Assembly (NCBI RefSeq): GCF_019623905.1
Contig: NZ_CP069370.1
Span: 2,920,001 to 2,984,000 of the forward strand
Length of the DNA: 64,000 bases
Origin: Neotabrizicola shimadae
Lineage (GTDB): Bacteria > Pseudomonadota > Alphaproteobacteria > Rhodobacterales > Rhodobacteraceae
Direction: 5' to 3'
Of the stretch, positions 35,301-44,503 are shown piece by piece. Within the stretch, counting starts at the first letter, position 1. Each line of letters opens with the position of its first letter. A program made the translations under genes and the position numbers. Below the pieces are notes generated by a model, which searched no databases, was not told the DNA's origin, and worked only from the letters and a program-made list of their open reading frames with translations.

Positions 35301-37804
35301 ATCGGCTTCACGCCGATCACCGGCGCGGACGGCGACAGAAGCCGCGTGATCCGGCGTTCGACCGGGCGGCCCGACCCTTCGGCCACGCGCACCGTGACAC
35401 GCGCCTCAAGCGGACGCATCGGATCGGCGACTTGCGGGAGTGCGATCGGGAACACGGCCTCGCCCGCCGCGTCGGTCCGCTCACCGCCGAAGGGCTCCAG
35501 CACGGCACTGAAGGGCTCGTCTTGGCGACCGAACACATAGCCGGGCCACTTCTCCAGGGCCTGCGCCGCGCGCAGCAGCACCTCGCCCTCGATGGCAAGG
35601 TCTGCGCCGGGCGCCCCGAACAGGTATTTCGCCTGGATGGTCAGATCGGGCGTATCGCCCAGCATCAGCGGCGCATCTGGCAGCGAGGCGGTGAAATCGA
35701 TCCGCTCGGGCAGGAAATCCTCGACCAGGAAAGTGGTCGAGGCCAGCGCAGCCGCATCGACATCGGCAAAGACCTCCATCCGCCAGACCCCGCGCGGGGC
35801 GGAACCGGCGATGGGCAAATCAAAGACATGCCCGCCCTGCCCCGCATCGGGGGCCATCGCGCGCGAATATTCCACGCCGTCAGGACGGGTCAGCACCGCG
35901 GTCAGCGGCAAGCCGGTGATCGCGGCGGCCTCGGTGTCGCGCGACAGGGCGGTGGCGTGGACGATCTCACCCGCCCGATAGGCGCCACGGTCGGTGGTCA
36001 GGAAGACATCCACCGGCGGCGCGGGTTCGCGCCCCTCGACTCCGCGGTCGGACAGGTCGAATTCCGGATCGGTGAGGGAAAGGAACGAGATGTCGTTCTC
36101 TCCATCGCGTACGACGACCATCGCTGCAGAGGAAGCCCCCGTGCCGCGCGTCAGCCCGGCATCGAATCGTGCAACACCCTGGTCATCGGTGGTTGCCGTG
36201 CCAAGAATGGCATTTGCCGCATTCAGCAGTTCCACCTTCGCCCCGGGCTTCGGACCGGCGGTGCCAAGCGAGCGCACGGCCACGGTCAGCCCATCCACGC
36301 CCGAAAGCGTGGTAATCCCAAGGTCCGACGCCACGAACCACTGCCAGCCGGGGGGAGAGACATATGGGTCCACTCCCGGCACACTGGCGCGGATCACGAA
36401 GATGCCGGCCGTCTGGCCCTTCAGCGCCTCCTCCATCGGCAGGCGCGTTGTGACATCCTTGTTCACCTCCTGCGTCACAGTGGCCGTGCCGGACCACACT
36501 TCCTCGCCCATCTCGGTCGAGAAATAGCCCTCTTGCCAGTCCTGCATGGGCGAGCCGAAGTACTGGTTCTGGATGGCGCGCAGCAGGTTGCGGTCTGTCA
36601 CCCGATAAAGCGTGAGGTCGAGCGTGGTGGCATTCACCGTTTGTACGGGAATCGCGGCTCCACCGGCGCGCGGCAGCACATAGGATCGTCCGGGGAAGCG
36701 CACACCGGGGCTACGGTCACGGATATACTGGGTGATCGGCACGTCGGCGGCGAGCACCTGGCCATCGGCAGCCGGCAGCCCTTCGCGGAAGGTCAACGTC
36801 ACACGCTGCCCATGCGCCACGCCCTGCACGCAAAGTTGCCGCCAGCCGTCCGAACTTACGGTCAGGTCGGGTTCGGGAAGCTGCACGAAGCTTTCGTAAT
36901 CAACCCCGCTGCGCACCAGATCATCCGAAAATGAGACGCAGACGCGTGGGCGGGCACTGTCGGCCTCGACCAGCGTTTCGACGATGCGGAAGCCATACTT
37001 GCCCGCGGCATCCGCCAGAAGCGCCGCCGTATCGTCACGCGGCTGCAGCTGCTGCGCCAAGCGATAGGCGCGCACCGTATCCGCGCCCCGGTCGATGCCC
37101 TCCAGGGCGCTGCCCATCGTCACCAGGATCGAATGACGCAGCGCAGGCGACTGCGCCCGCAGATAGGCATTCACAGCAGCGAAGTAGGCGCGCTCACGCA
37201 GGGCCCGGGCGTTGGGATCGTTCGTCTGCCCTGCTGCCAGCAGCAGACGGGAATAATCCTCCCAGCCCTCGGCCGAATCGGTCATGTTCAGCGCAGCACC
37301 GACGAAACGGCTCGCGCCAAGAACGTCTCCCTGCGCCTCTGCCTGGTTCGCCGAATCGATCAGCTCCTGGACCGTCCAGCCGTTGGTGGCATGTTCATTG
37401 GCCAGATTCTCGGCGACGGCGCGGATGTTGGCGATTTCCCAGTCGGCAACAAAGGTCAGTTCGGCCCGCCGCTCCGCCGCACCGGCCAAAACTGCCGGAT
37501 CTGCGGTCAACACACTGCCCGACCAGGCGCCCTGATAGGCCGTGCCTTCGCCCGGCCCGGACTTCGGAAAGCACGACCCATTGCGCGTGTTGAAGGTGAA
37601 AGCGTCGCAGCGAGCGTTGGCCAAGCAGGCGCGCTCGCAGGCATCCAGCGTGGTGTCGAAGATCTTCGCGATATCGCCGCCAGGCAGGTCAACACCCTCG
37701 GTCAGCACCAGTCGACGCGGCGGTATCAGGTCTTCTGCCAGGACAGGCGGCGCCAGGACAGGCAGGGCAAGGGCGCCCAGAAGGGCATAAACAAGACCGC
37801 GCAT
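32354..37804 (-). CDS. Bacterial alpha-2-macroglobulin with PAN domain
   Basis: A 1816-residue periplasmic protein of the YfhM-type alpha-2-macroglobulin family, which traps attacking proteases. A signal peptide (cleavage after VLA at about 23) is followed by a PAN/apple-like Cys-rich module (about 35-85, CERACLANARCDAF), a long macroglobulin/bait region, and the thioester motif C1370-T-E-Q in YGCTEQM, which is intact. The C-terminal complement-type domain follows. Although it has a signal peptide, the usual lipobox is not visible at its N-terminus. It is the first gene of the pbpC operon. Confidence 0.93.
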   Translation of the reverse strand: MRGLVYALLGALALPVLAPPVLAEDLIPPRRLVLTEGVDLPGGDIAKIFDTTLDACERACLANARCDAFTFNTRNGSCFPKSGPGEGTAYQGAWSGSVLTADPAVLAGAAERRAELTFVADWEIANIRAVAENLANEHATNGWTVQELIDSANQAEAQGDVLGASRFVGAALNMTDSAEGWEDYSRLLLAAGQTNDPNARALRERAYFAAVNAYLRAQSPALRHSILVTMGSALEGIDRGADTVRAYRLAQQLQPRDDTAALLADAAGKYGFRIVETLVEADSARPRVCVSFSDDLVRSGVDYESFVQLPEPDLTVSSDGWRQLCVQGVAHGQRVTLTFREGLPAADGQVLAADVPITQYIRDRSPGVRFPGRSYVLPRAGGAAIPVQTVNATTLDLTLYRVTDRNLLRAIQNQYFGSPMQDWQEGYFSTEMGEEVWSGTATVTQEVNKDVTTRLPMEEALKGQTAGIFVIRASVPGVDPYVSPPGWQWFVASDLGITTLSGVDGLTVAVRSLGTAGPKPGAKVELLNAANAILGTATTDDQGVARFDAGLTRGTGASSAAMVVVRDGENDISFLSLTDPEFDLSDRGVEGREPAPPVDVFLTTDRGAYRAGEIVHATALSRDTEAAAITGLPLTAVLTRPDGVEYSRAMAPDAGQGGHVFDLPIAGSAPRGVWRMEVFADVDAAALASTTFLVEDFLPERIDFTASLPDAPLMLGDTPDLTIQAKYLFGAPGADLAIEGEVLLRAAQALEKWPGYVFGRQDEPFSAVLEPFGGERTDAAGEAVFPIALPQVADPMRPLEARVTVRVAEGSGRPVERRITRLLSPSAPVIGVKPMFSDVVPEGDDARFSLIGVGAGEAASPMAVQWTVTRIETQYQWYQSYGNWYWEPVVTRKRVAEGTADLGAQPVEISAPVQWGEYEIAVERTDGSEAATSTTFYAGWYAPADTSTTPDTLDLSLDKPAYKPGETAQLRIVPRAAGTALIAVLSNRVIEMKAVEVKEGENLIPLSVTDDWGAGVYVTASVLRPMDVAAGRNPARALGLAYAAIDPGTRALQATVEAPAEADPRGPLPVAVKVEGLEAGDTAFVTIAAVDQGILNLTGFKAPDPQAWYFGQRKLGVGIRDIYGRLIDPLNGAEGTVRSGGDAGAQARLQAPPPTEELVAYFAGPLEVGADGYARTTFDLPAFNGTVKVMAVAWSKRGVGQANADVLVRDPVVVTASVPRFLAPGDSSRLLLEVVHATGPSGRMGLDVSSDGLTLGPGPSGFDLAEKAKATFQIPITAGAVGNQTIRVALTTPDGKQLTKTLTIPVQVNDPEIARVTRLDLAKGQSFTFDQNAFAGMMPGTGKAVLAVGPIARLNAPGILAALDRYPYGCTEQMTSKALPLLTYDQIAEAMDLASAEGIQARVQEAITEILMNQGAEGGFGLWAPGSGDFWLDSFVTDFLSRAKVRGYEVPDLAFRNALSNLRNQVNYAPDFDASTNDAGAALAYALMVLAREGAAAVGDLRYYADVKGDDFGTALAQAQLGAALAAYGDQTRADAMFRKAAAKLNAQAAPETEQIFRADFGTYQRDAAGVLALAAEAGSKAVDVNALTDRLAGRTTGLSTQEATWMLQAASALIDGPGAEGLTMDGQPLTGPLVKVMDAATVTPVVVKNDGADTILTVTAYGIPTEPEPAGGNGYGIARSYYTLEGTETTLDQVKVGDRLVVVLDVTPFASGEGRLMVTDPLPAGFEIDNPNLLASGAISALDWLSPETAVSHAEFRQDRFMAALDRFDATPFQLAYIVRAISPGTFHHPAASVEDMYRPDFRGRSDAGTVTIGE

Positions 37805-37983
37805 CGAAATACCTCCCGCCGGAACGCCGTCATGCTGTCACGCCCGAACAGGGGCTGGCAAGGGCACTCCGGCGCAAAGAACCCACTTGTCATCAACGGC
37901 GTTAAGCACGGGTTCACCGCTTCGGACCAGACTGCACAGGCCGGGGACAGAAGGCCCGGGCAAACGGCAAGGAATTGGTCGGA

Positions 37984-40539
37984 ATGGACATCGCAGAACG
38001 TCTGTCGCGCGAAAGGCGCGCGCGCTTGGCGGCGGAACGTCTTCTGGAACAGAAAAGCCGCGAGCTCTTTGCGGCGAACGAGAAACTCGCTCTTCACGCT
38101 CGGTCCCTGTCCGACCAGATCGTCGAACAGCGCCAGGCCATGCGCGAAGCCGTCAGCGAAGCCGAACACCTTAAGGGGCAGAATGCCCGCTATCTGACCG
38201 ACCTTGACCGCGCCCATACCGCAGCCGTGATGGCTGAACGCCGTCTCTGGGATTCGATCAACGCCCTGCGCGACGGATTTGCCGTCTTCGACCGAAATCT
38301 CCGCCTCGTGACAGCCAACAGCGCCTACATGGCTTGCTTTGGGGGCGAAGGCATCGCCCCCGGCATCACTTATGCCGAAGTGCTGCGCCTCGGTGCCGCC
38401 TCAGGCCTGATAGATACCGATGCCGCCGGGCCGGATGCCTGGGTTGCCGCCATGCTGGACCGACTGGACCACGACTACATCGCCGCCCAGGTCGTGGCGT
38501 TCCGAAACGGCACCTGGATGCGCTTTGTCGACCGCCGGACGCGCGACGGCGATCTCGTGACGCTTGCCATAGACATCACCGAACAGATGCGGATCTGGGC
38601 CGCGATCGAGGCGATCCCGGACGGATTCGTGCTTTTTGACAGGGAGGAACGGCTCTTGACCTGCAACCAGCGCTACAAGGACACTTATCCCCTCTCCGCT
38701 CCGGCCATGGTCGCCGGAGCACGGTTCGAGGATATCCTGCGCTACGGCCTTGCCCGCGGCCAGCATTCCGATGCCCTCGGACGAGAGGAGGACTGGCTCG
38801 CCGAACGCCTCGCCAAGCATCGAAACCCCGACGGGGAAGAGGAGCAGCAGCTTGCCGATGGCCGCTGGATCCGTGTGCAGGACCATCCCACCCCCGATGG
38901 CGGTCGCGTCGGCCTGCGCGTGGACATTACCGAACAGAAGCACCAACAGGTCGCGCTGGAGGAGGCCCGTCGCGCGGCCGAGGCGGCAAACCGCGCGAAA
39001 TCCGCCTTCCTCGCCAACATGAGCCACGAAATCCGCACGCCGATGAACGGGGTCGTCGGCATGGCCGAACTTCTGTGCGACACCGACCTGACCGAAGATC
39101 AGCGTCTGTTCGCGGAAACCATCCGTTCCTCGGGCGAGGCGCTGCTTGCGATCATCAACGACATCCTCGACTACTCCAAGATCGAGGCCGAGCGTCTGAC
39201 GCTTCACCCGGAACCCTTTGATCTGGAACGCACCATCCACGAAGTGGCGATGCTGCTGCAGCCGCGCGCCCGCGCGAAGGGCATCGACCTTGCCGTGGAT
39301 TTCGACATCTTCCTTCCCACGCGATTCATCGGCGACCAGGGCCGCATCCGGCAGGTGCTGACCAATCTGATGGGCAATGCAGTGAAGTTCACCGATGTCG
39401 GCCATGTGCTGGTGCGCGTGGTTGGCTTCGAAGTCGAAGAGGGCATCCGCCGGTTGCATGTCACCGTCGAAGACACCGGAATCGGCATTGCCCCGGAACA
39501 CCTTGATCACATCTTTGGCGAGTTCAACCAGGTCGAAAGCGCCACGAACCGCAAGTTCGAAGGCACGGGTCTGGGCCTCGCCATCTCGCGACGTCTGATC
39601 GAGCGCATGGAGGGGACCGTCTGGGTAGACAGCGAGCCAGGCAAAGGCTCGGTGTTCGGCTTCCGCATCGACCTGCCGGTGGCAGAAGAGGAGGCCCGCC
39701 CCGGTCCGCCGGTGAACATCAGACGAGTCATGGTTGTCGATGACCAATTCATCAATCGCACCATCCTGGAACGGCAGCTTACCCCCTGTGGCATTTCCGT
39801 TGCGCTCTGCCGCTCCGGGGCAGAGGCACTGGCGGCACTGGCACAGGACACCGATTTCGACGTCGTGCTGACCGACCACGACATGCCCGAAATGGATGGG
39901 GTTCAGCTGGCGCAACGAATCCGCGCCTCTGGCCTGGCTGTGCCGCTGGTGCTTCTGTCCTCGAATCCGGCGGCCTTGCGCGACGGCCCCGGCGACTTCG
40001 CCGCGATCCTGCAAAAGCCGCTTCTCCGCTCGGAGCTTTATCGCCGACTCTCAGCCCTTCGGGCGCCTGCCATCGCCACCGCCGTCGAGCCGCCCCCTCC
40101 GCCCGACAGCCGTCGCCCGATGCGCGTTCTGGCAGCCGAGGACAACCGCACCAACCAGCTCGTCTTCCGCAAGATGGTACGTGATGTCGACATTGACCTC
40201 GCCTTCGCCAGCAATGGCCGTGAGGCAGTCGAGCTCTGGCAGAGCTGGCGGCCCGACCTGATCTTCATGGACATCTCCATGCCGGAAATGGACGGTCGCG
40301 AAGCCACAAGGGCCATCCGCGCCGCCGAAGCCAGCCGCGGTTCTCATGTGCCCATCGTTGCGCTGACGGCTCATGCCATGGACGGCGACGCCGAAGGCAT
40401 CCTTGCCGCCGGAATCGACCGCTACCTGACGAAGCCTCTGCGCAAGAGCGCCATCTGCAGCGCGCTGGTCGAGTTCTGCCCGCCCGACGCGCGCCCCGTC
40501 GAACTGGAGGAAGAGGAGCAGCTGAAGACCGGCACCTGA
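37984..40539 (+). CDS. Hybrid sensor histidine kinase with two receiver domains
   Basis: An 851-residue cytoplasmic kinase without membrane segments. The order is an N-terminal coiled coil (1-85), two PAS-type domains (about 88-200 and 205-320), HisKA with phosphorylatable His348 in NMSHEIRTPMNG, HATPase (N box NLMGNAVKF, G boxes DTGIGI and GTGLGL), then two receivers with phospho-Asp in TDHDMPEMDG and MDISMPEMDG. There is no output or Hpt domain, so a separate phosphotransfer partner is expected elsewhere. GCAAGGAA precedes the ATG. It is divergent from the macroglobulin operon. Confidence 0.92.
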   Translation: MDIAERLSRERRARLAAERLLEQKSRELFAANEKLALHARSLSDQIVEQRQAMREAVSEAEHLKGQNARYLTDLDRAHTAAVMAERRLWDSINALRDGFAVFDRNLRLVTANSAYMACFGGEGIAPGITYAEVLRLGAASGLIDTDAAGPDAWVAAMLDRLDHDYIAAQVVAFRNGTWMRFVDRRTRDGDLVTLAIDITEQMRIWAAIEAIPDGFVLFDREERLLTCNQRYKDTYPLSAPAMVAGARFEDILRYGLARGQHSDALGREEDWLAERLAKHRNPDGEEEQQLADGRWIRVQDHPTPDGGRVGLRVDITEQKHQQVALEEARRAAEAANRAKSAFLANMSHEIRTPMNGVVGMAELLCDTDLTEDQRLFAETIRSSGEALLAIINDILDYSKIEAERLTLHPEPFDLERTIHEVAMLLQPRARAKGIDLAVDFDIFLPTRFIGDQGRIRQVLTNLMGNAVKFTDVGHVLVRVVGFEVEEGIRRLHVTVEDTGIGIAPEHLDHIFGEFNQVESATNRKFEGTGLGLAISRRLIERMEGTVWVDSEPGKGSVFGFRIDLPVAEEEARPGPPVNIRRVMVVDDQFINRTILERQLTPCGISVALCRSGAEALAALAQDTDFDVVLTDHDMPEMDGVQLAQRIRASGLAVPLVLLSSNPAALRDGPGDFAAILQKPLLRSELYRRLSALRAPAIATAVEPPPPPDSRRPMRVLAAEDNRTNQLVFRKMVRDVDIDLAFASNGREAVELWQSWRPDLIFMDISMPEMDGREATRAIRAAEASRGSHVPIVALTAHAMDGDAEGILAAGIDRYLTKPLRKSAICSALVEFCPPDARPVELEEEEQLKTGT

Positions 40540-40546
40540 TCCGGTC

Positions 40547-41335
40547 TCAGGCTGCCGCGGCCGCCTGTCGAAGAAAGACCGGTCTATCGGGCGTAGACCG
40601 GTCTGCAACCCAGGCATAGCCGCCGGTGTCAAAACCGCGCAGATCTGCCGGATCGGTCAAATGGTGCTCCATGACAAAACGCGCCATCGCACCACGCGCC
40701 CGCTTGGCCCAGAAGCTGACGACCTTGGCCGCATCTCCCTCGCCATCCAGGAACACGGGCGTCACCACCCGCAGTTTCAGCGCCTTGCGATCGGCCGCCG
40801 TGAAGTACTCGACCGAAGCGCAGTTCAACAGCACCCCCGTCCCCGCCGCCTCTGCGGTACGATTCAACGCCTTCGCGACCCGGTCGCCCCAGAAGGCATA
40901 GAGGTCCGCCCCTTTCGGATTGGCCAGCCTACTCCCCATCTCCAGCCGATAGGGCTGGATCGCGTCCAAGGGGCGCAACAGGCCATAAAGTCCCGACAGT
41001 ATCCGCAGGTGACCCGCCGCGCGGTGCCGGGCATCTGCCGACATCGTGCGTGCCTCAAGCCCCTGATAAGTGTCGCCGGCAAAGCAATGCATCGCCGCGA
41101 AGACCCGTTCCGGACCAGGGCGACGCTGGAACGCCGCGAACCGCTCCTTGTTCAGCCGGGCGAGGGGCTCTGACAGGTCCATCAGCCGCCGCAGGTCGTC
41201 GACCGAAAGGTCGCGTGCCAGCTTTGCAAGTTCCCAGGCCTGCGCCGCGAACTCCGGGTCGGACAGCGCCACCCCCTCGGGCCGCGCGCGCGCCGTTTCG
41301 TCCAGCTTCTTGGCGGGCGAGATCACGGTCAGCAT
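40547..41335 (-). CDS. yaaA: Peroxide stress protein YaaA
   Basis: A 262-residue UPF0246/YaaA protein. It opens MLTVISPAKKLDE, the family hallmark, and has YQGLEARTMS, ILSGLYGLLRPLD and YRLEMGSRL. In E. coli YaaA lowers free intracellular iron during peroxide stress and binds DNA. Length matches. It is convergent with the hybrid kinase, 7 bases apart, and 24 bases downstream of recQ on the same strand, so the two could share a transcript. Confidence 0.93.
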   Translation of the reverse strand: MLTVISPAKKLDETARARPEGVALSDPEFAAQAWELAKLARDLSVDDLRRLMDLSEPLARLNKERFAAFQRRPGPERVFAAMHCFAGDTYQGLEARTMSADARHRAAGHLRILSGLYGLLRPLDAIQPYRLEMGSRLANPKGADLYAFWGDRVAKALNRTAEAAGTGVLLNCASVEYFTAADRKALKLRVVTPVFLDGEGDAAKVVSFWAKRARGAMARFVMEHHLTDPADLRGFDTGGYAWVADRSTPDRPVFLRQAAAAA

Positions 41336-41359
41336 GGCAGTCTCCTTCCAGCTTCGGGT

Positions 41360-43426
41360 TCAGGCGTCGCGCAGGATGTCCAGGAAGGCCTGCCCGAAAC
41401 GGTCCACCTTCATCTCACCCATGCCCTGGATGCGGGCCAAGTCCCCAAGCGTCGCCGGCCGCCGTTCCGCGATATGGCGTAGCGTGGTGTGCGTGCAGGA
41501 CAAGGGCTTTTCCGTGCCGTCCTCGCCGCGCTGCAGGCGCAACTGCGCCTCGGCCAGACGGTCGAACAACTCCCCTTCTGCCCGCCCTGCCAACCGCATC
41601 CGGGCAGGATGCAATTCCACCGCTGGCGCGCCCAGAATGACCTCCAGGAACAGCCGGCCATAGCTTTCCAGCTTCTTCGCCCCCACACCCGAGATCTGCG
41701 CCATCTCGTCGAGGCTCGCCGGTCGCCGCTCGGCCATCTCGATCAGCGTGCGGTCGGGGAAGACGACATAGGCCGGCACATTCTGCGCCTCGGCCAACGC
41801 ACGCCGCTTGGCCTTCAGCGCCGACAGCAACGGCGCATCCTCATCACCCACCAGCGCCCGCACCATCGGACGGGACACCGCTGCCCTCACTGTATCGCGC
41901 CGCAGCGTAACCGCCTGCTCGCCGCGCAAAACCGGACGGGCAGCGTCTGTCATGCGCAAGGCGCCGTGGCGGTCGGGATCGGGGCGCACCAGGTCAAGCC
42001 CCATCATCTGCCGGAACACCGCTCCCCAGGCCGCCTTGGACAGGTCGCGCCCCACGCCAAAGGTGGGCAGGCCGTCGTGGCCCTTCTCAGTTACCTTGGC
42101 GGTGGCATTGCCAGTCAGGATATCGGTCAGATGCCCTGCCCCGAACCATTCGCCCGTTCGCAGGATCGCCGACAGTGCCTTGCGCACGGGTTCGGTGGCA
42201 TCGAACAGCTCCGGCGGGCGGTCGCACAGGTCGCAGTTGCCACAAGGCTCGGCCGCTTCGCCGAAGAATCCCAACAATACCTGACGCCTGCATCCCTGCG
42301 CCTCGGCCAGCCCCAGAAGCGCGTTCAGCCGCGCATGATCGGCCGCCTTGCGCTCGGGCGGGGCCAGGCCTTCGTCGATCTGGGTCCGGCGAAACCGGAT
42401 GTCGTCCGGGCCATACAACGTCAGCGTTTCGGCCGCAGCCCCGTCGCGCCCGGCCCGGCCGATCTCCTGGTAGTAACCCTCGATCGATTTCGGCAGGTCG
42501 GCATGGGCAACCCATCGGATATCAGGCTTGTCGATGCCCATGCCGAAGGCCACGGTCGCCACAACGATCAGCCCGTCTTCCTGCTGGAACCGCAGTTCCA
42601 CCTCGCGGCGCTGATCGGCCTCCAGACCGGCATGATAGGCCACCGCCGGATGACCGGCATCCGACAGGGCCTGTGCGAGCGTCTCGGTCTTGGCGCGCGT
42701 GCCGCAATAGACAATGCCTGATTGACCCCGCCGCGAGGCGGCAAAGGACAGGATCTGCTCACGCGGGCCATCCTTCACAGCGAAGGCGAGGTGGATGTTC
42801 GGCCGGTCGAAGCCGCGCAGGAAGGTCGCCGGTGGCTGGCCGTCGAACAGTCGTGCCACGATCTCGGCCCGGGTTTCCTCGTCCGCCGTAGCGGTAAAGG
42901 CTGCCAGCGGCACGCCCAACACGCGGCGCAACTCGCCGATGCGCAGGTAATCCGGGCGGAAGTCGTGGCCCCACTGGCTCACGCAATGCGCCTCGTCCAC
43001 GGCAATCGCCACCGTCCCGGCGCGGCGCAGAAGGTTCAGCGTCGCGGCCGAAGCCAGACGTTCAGGCGCGATGTACAGAAGCTTCAGCCGCCCCTCGTCG
43101 ATGGCGACAAACACCTCTTCCGTCTCGGCCTCCGTATTGCCCGAGGTCAGGGCAGCCGCCTCCACCCCCGCCGCGCGCAGGGCCCGCACCTGGTCGCGCA
43201 TCAGCGCGATCAGCGGCGAGACCACCAAAGTCAGCCCCGGCCGCATCAATGCCGGCAACTGATAGCACAGCGACTTGCCCCCGCCCGTGGGCATGATCGC
43301 CAGCACATTCCGCCCCGCGGCCACCTCGGCGACGATCTCCTCCTGACCGGGGCGGAAGGCTCCAAAGCCAAACACGCGCGCCAGAAGCGCGTGGCGGTCA
43401 TCGGCGGCAGGCTGTCTGGCGTCCAT
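41360..43426 (-). CDS. recQ: ATP-dependent DNA helicase RecQ
   Basis: A 688-residue 3'-5' DNA helicase. Walker A is MPTGGGKSL with Lys51, the DExH box is DEAH, motif VI is QEIGRAGRDG, and the zinc Cys cluster (GCRRQVLL...CGNCDLC) and winged helix follow. It ends in two HRDC modules (around 520-590 and 615-685), one more than E. coli RecQ. Double HRDC forms are known in other bacteria. It acts in recombination repair and fork restart. Confidence 0.95.
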   Translation of the reverse strand: MDARQPAADDRHALLARVFGFGAFRPGQEEIVAEVAAGRNVLAIMPTGGGKSLCYQLPALMRPGLTLVVSPLIALMRDQVRALRAAGVEAAALTSGNTEAETEEVFVAIDEGRLKLLYIAPERLASAATLNLLRRAGTVAIAVDEAHCVSQWGHDFRPDYLRIGELRRVLGVPLAAFTATADEETRAEIVARLFDGQPPATFLRGFDRPNIHLAFAVKDGPREQILSFAASRRGQSGIVYCGTRAKTETLAQALSDAGHPAVAYHAGLEADQRREVELRFQQEDGLIVVATVAFGMGIDKPDIRWVAHADLPKSIEGYYQEIGRAGRDGAAAETLTLYGPDDIRFRRTQIDEGLAPPERKAADHARLNALLGLAEAQGCRRQVLLGFFGEAAEPCGNCDLCDRPPELFDATEPVRKALSAILRTGEWFGAGHLTDILTGNATAKVTEKGHDGLPTFGVGRDLSKAAWGAVFRQMMGLDLVRPDPDRHGALRMTDAARPVLRGEQAVTLRRDTVRAAVSRPMVRALVGDEDAPLLSALKAKRRALAEAQNVPAYVVFPDRTLIEMAERRPASLDEMAQISGVGAKKLESYGRLFLEVILGAPAVELHPARMRLAGRAEGELFDRLAEAQLRLQRGEDGTEKPLSCTHTTLRHIAERRPATLGDLARIQGMGEMKVDRFGQAFLDILRDA

Positions 43427-43476
43427 CAGGTCCGAATGGTGCGAGGTTGGAACAGGATCAACCGCCCTACCGCGCC

Positions 43477-43755
43477 CTAGTACATGTTGTTGATGATGAT
43501 GCGCTGCAGCGCATAGACCGCGATCAGCGCGACAAGCGGCGCCAGATCGATGCCCGCCATCGGCGGCAGGAACCGTCTGATGCGCGAATAGACAGGTTCA
43601 ACCATCACGTTCAGCCCCTGCCACAGCTGGGCCACGAAGGGCTGGCGCAGGTTCAGCACCTGGAAATTGATCAGCCAGCTGGCAATCACATGCACGATGA
43701 TAATGAACTGCGCGATGTTCAGAAGCAGAAGCAGGATCTGGGCAAGCGACGTCAT
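43477..43755 (-). CDS. YggT family membrane protein
   Basis: A 92-residue protein of the YggT family with two hydrophobic segments (about 5-30 and 65-88) around a conserved loop (SWLINFQVLNLRQPFV, VEPVYSRIRRFLPPMAGIDL in pieces). Family members help with osmotic tolerance or division-plane events near ftsZ-type genes, and the function is not settled. The start at 43755 follows AAAGGTG; the longer upstream frame is non-conserved. It ends 50 bases before recQ. Confidence 0.88.
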   Translation of the reverse strand: MTSLAQILLLLLNIAQFIIIVHVIASWLINFQVLNLRQPFVAQLWQGLNVMVEPVYSRIRRFLPPMAGIDLAPLVALIAVYALQRIIINNMY

Positions 43756-43901
43756 CGGGCACCTTTGCTGCATGTCACGGTCAGGTCGCTGCCACAGGTA
43801 GCTTTCCGGGCCGCCAAGGGCAACCATGTCGATCTGCCGCCGCGTTCCGCTTGACGCCGCGGCGCAGCGCGGGCAGCCATGGGCCAGAGGCGCGAGGTCC
43901 G

Positions 43902-44432
43902 ATGTATCCCTTTGTCCGACTTTTCTGGCAGGTCCGCGAGGCGCGCAAGCTGCCGCCCCTTCCCGCCCTTGGCACGCACTACTCAACCCACATCTGCTGG
44001 CCCTGGGACCTTGACCCCTGGGTCGAGCTCAACAACGGTCGCACGCTGACGCTGTATGATCTGGGGCGGATTCCCCTGGGCGAGCGGACTGGCCTGCATG
44101 CGGCGCTCAAGAAGATGGGCTGGGGCATGACGGTCGCCGGCAATACCGTGCGGTACCGCCGCCGGGTCAAGGCCTTCGACCGCGTCCAGATCGTCAGCCG
44201 CTGCATCGCGTGGGACAGCCGTTTCCTCTACGTCGAACAAAGCATGTGGAAAGGCGCCGACTGCACCTCGCAGCAGATTGTGCGCGGCGCGGTGACCTCG
44301 GCCGCCGGAATCGTGCCGCCTGAACGCTTGATGGCCGCCATGGGTCATCAGGGCGAAAGCCCCGCCCTGCCCGATTGGGTCGCAGCCTGGATCGCAGCAG
44401 AGGCTCAAAGACCATGGCCCCCCGCCCGCTGA
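43902..44432 (+). CDS. Acyl-CoA thioesterase, 4HBT hotdog family
   Basis: A 176-residue hotdog-fold protein. The 4HBT signature is visible in DLDPWVELNNGRTLTLYD followed by a helix (LGRIPLGERTGLHAAL), then beta strands such as VRYRRRVKAFDRVQIVSRC. The motif is close to the THEM6-like group with Glu-Leu-Asn-Asn in place of HxNN. A role in releasing acyl groups from CoA is likely but the substrate is unknown. The start gives MYPFVRLFWQ. Confidence 0.8.
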   Translation: MYPFVRLFWQVREARKLPPLPALGTHYSTHICWPWDLDPWVELNNGRTLTLYDLGRIPLGERTGLHAALKKMGWGMTVAGNTVRYRRRVKAFDRVQIVSRCIAWDSRFLYVEQSMWKGADCTSQQIVRGAVTSAAGIVPPERLMAAMGHQGESPALPDWVAAWIAAEAQRPWPPAR

Positions 44433-44503
44433 GGCCACGTCACGCTTGCGTGGCTTGCCAGCCGGGCCGGCATCAGGCTTGATGGCGGAAAACGAGGGCA
44501 GTC

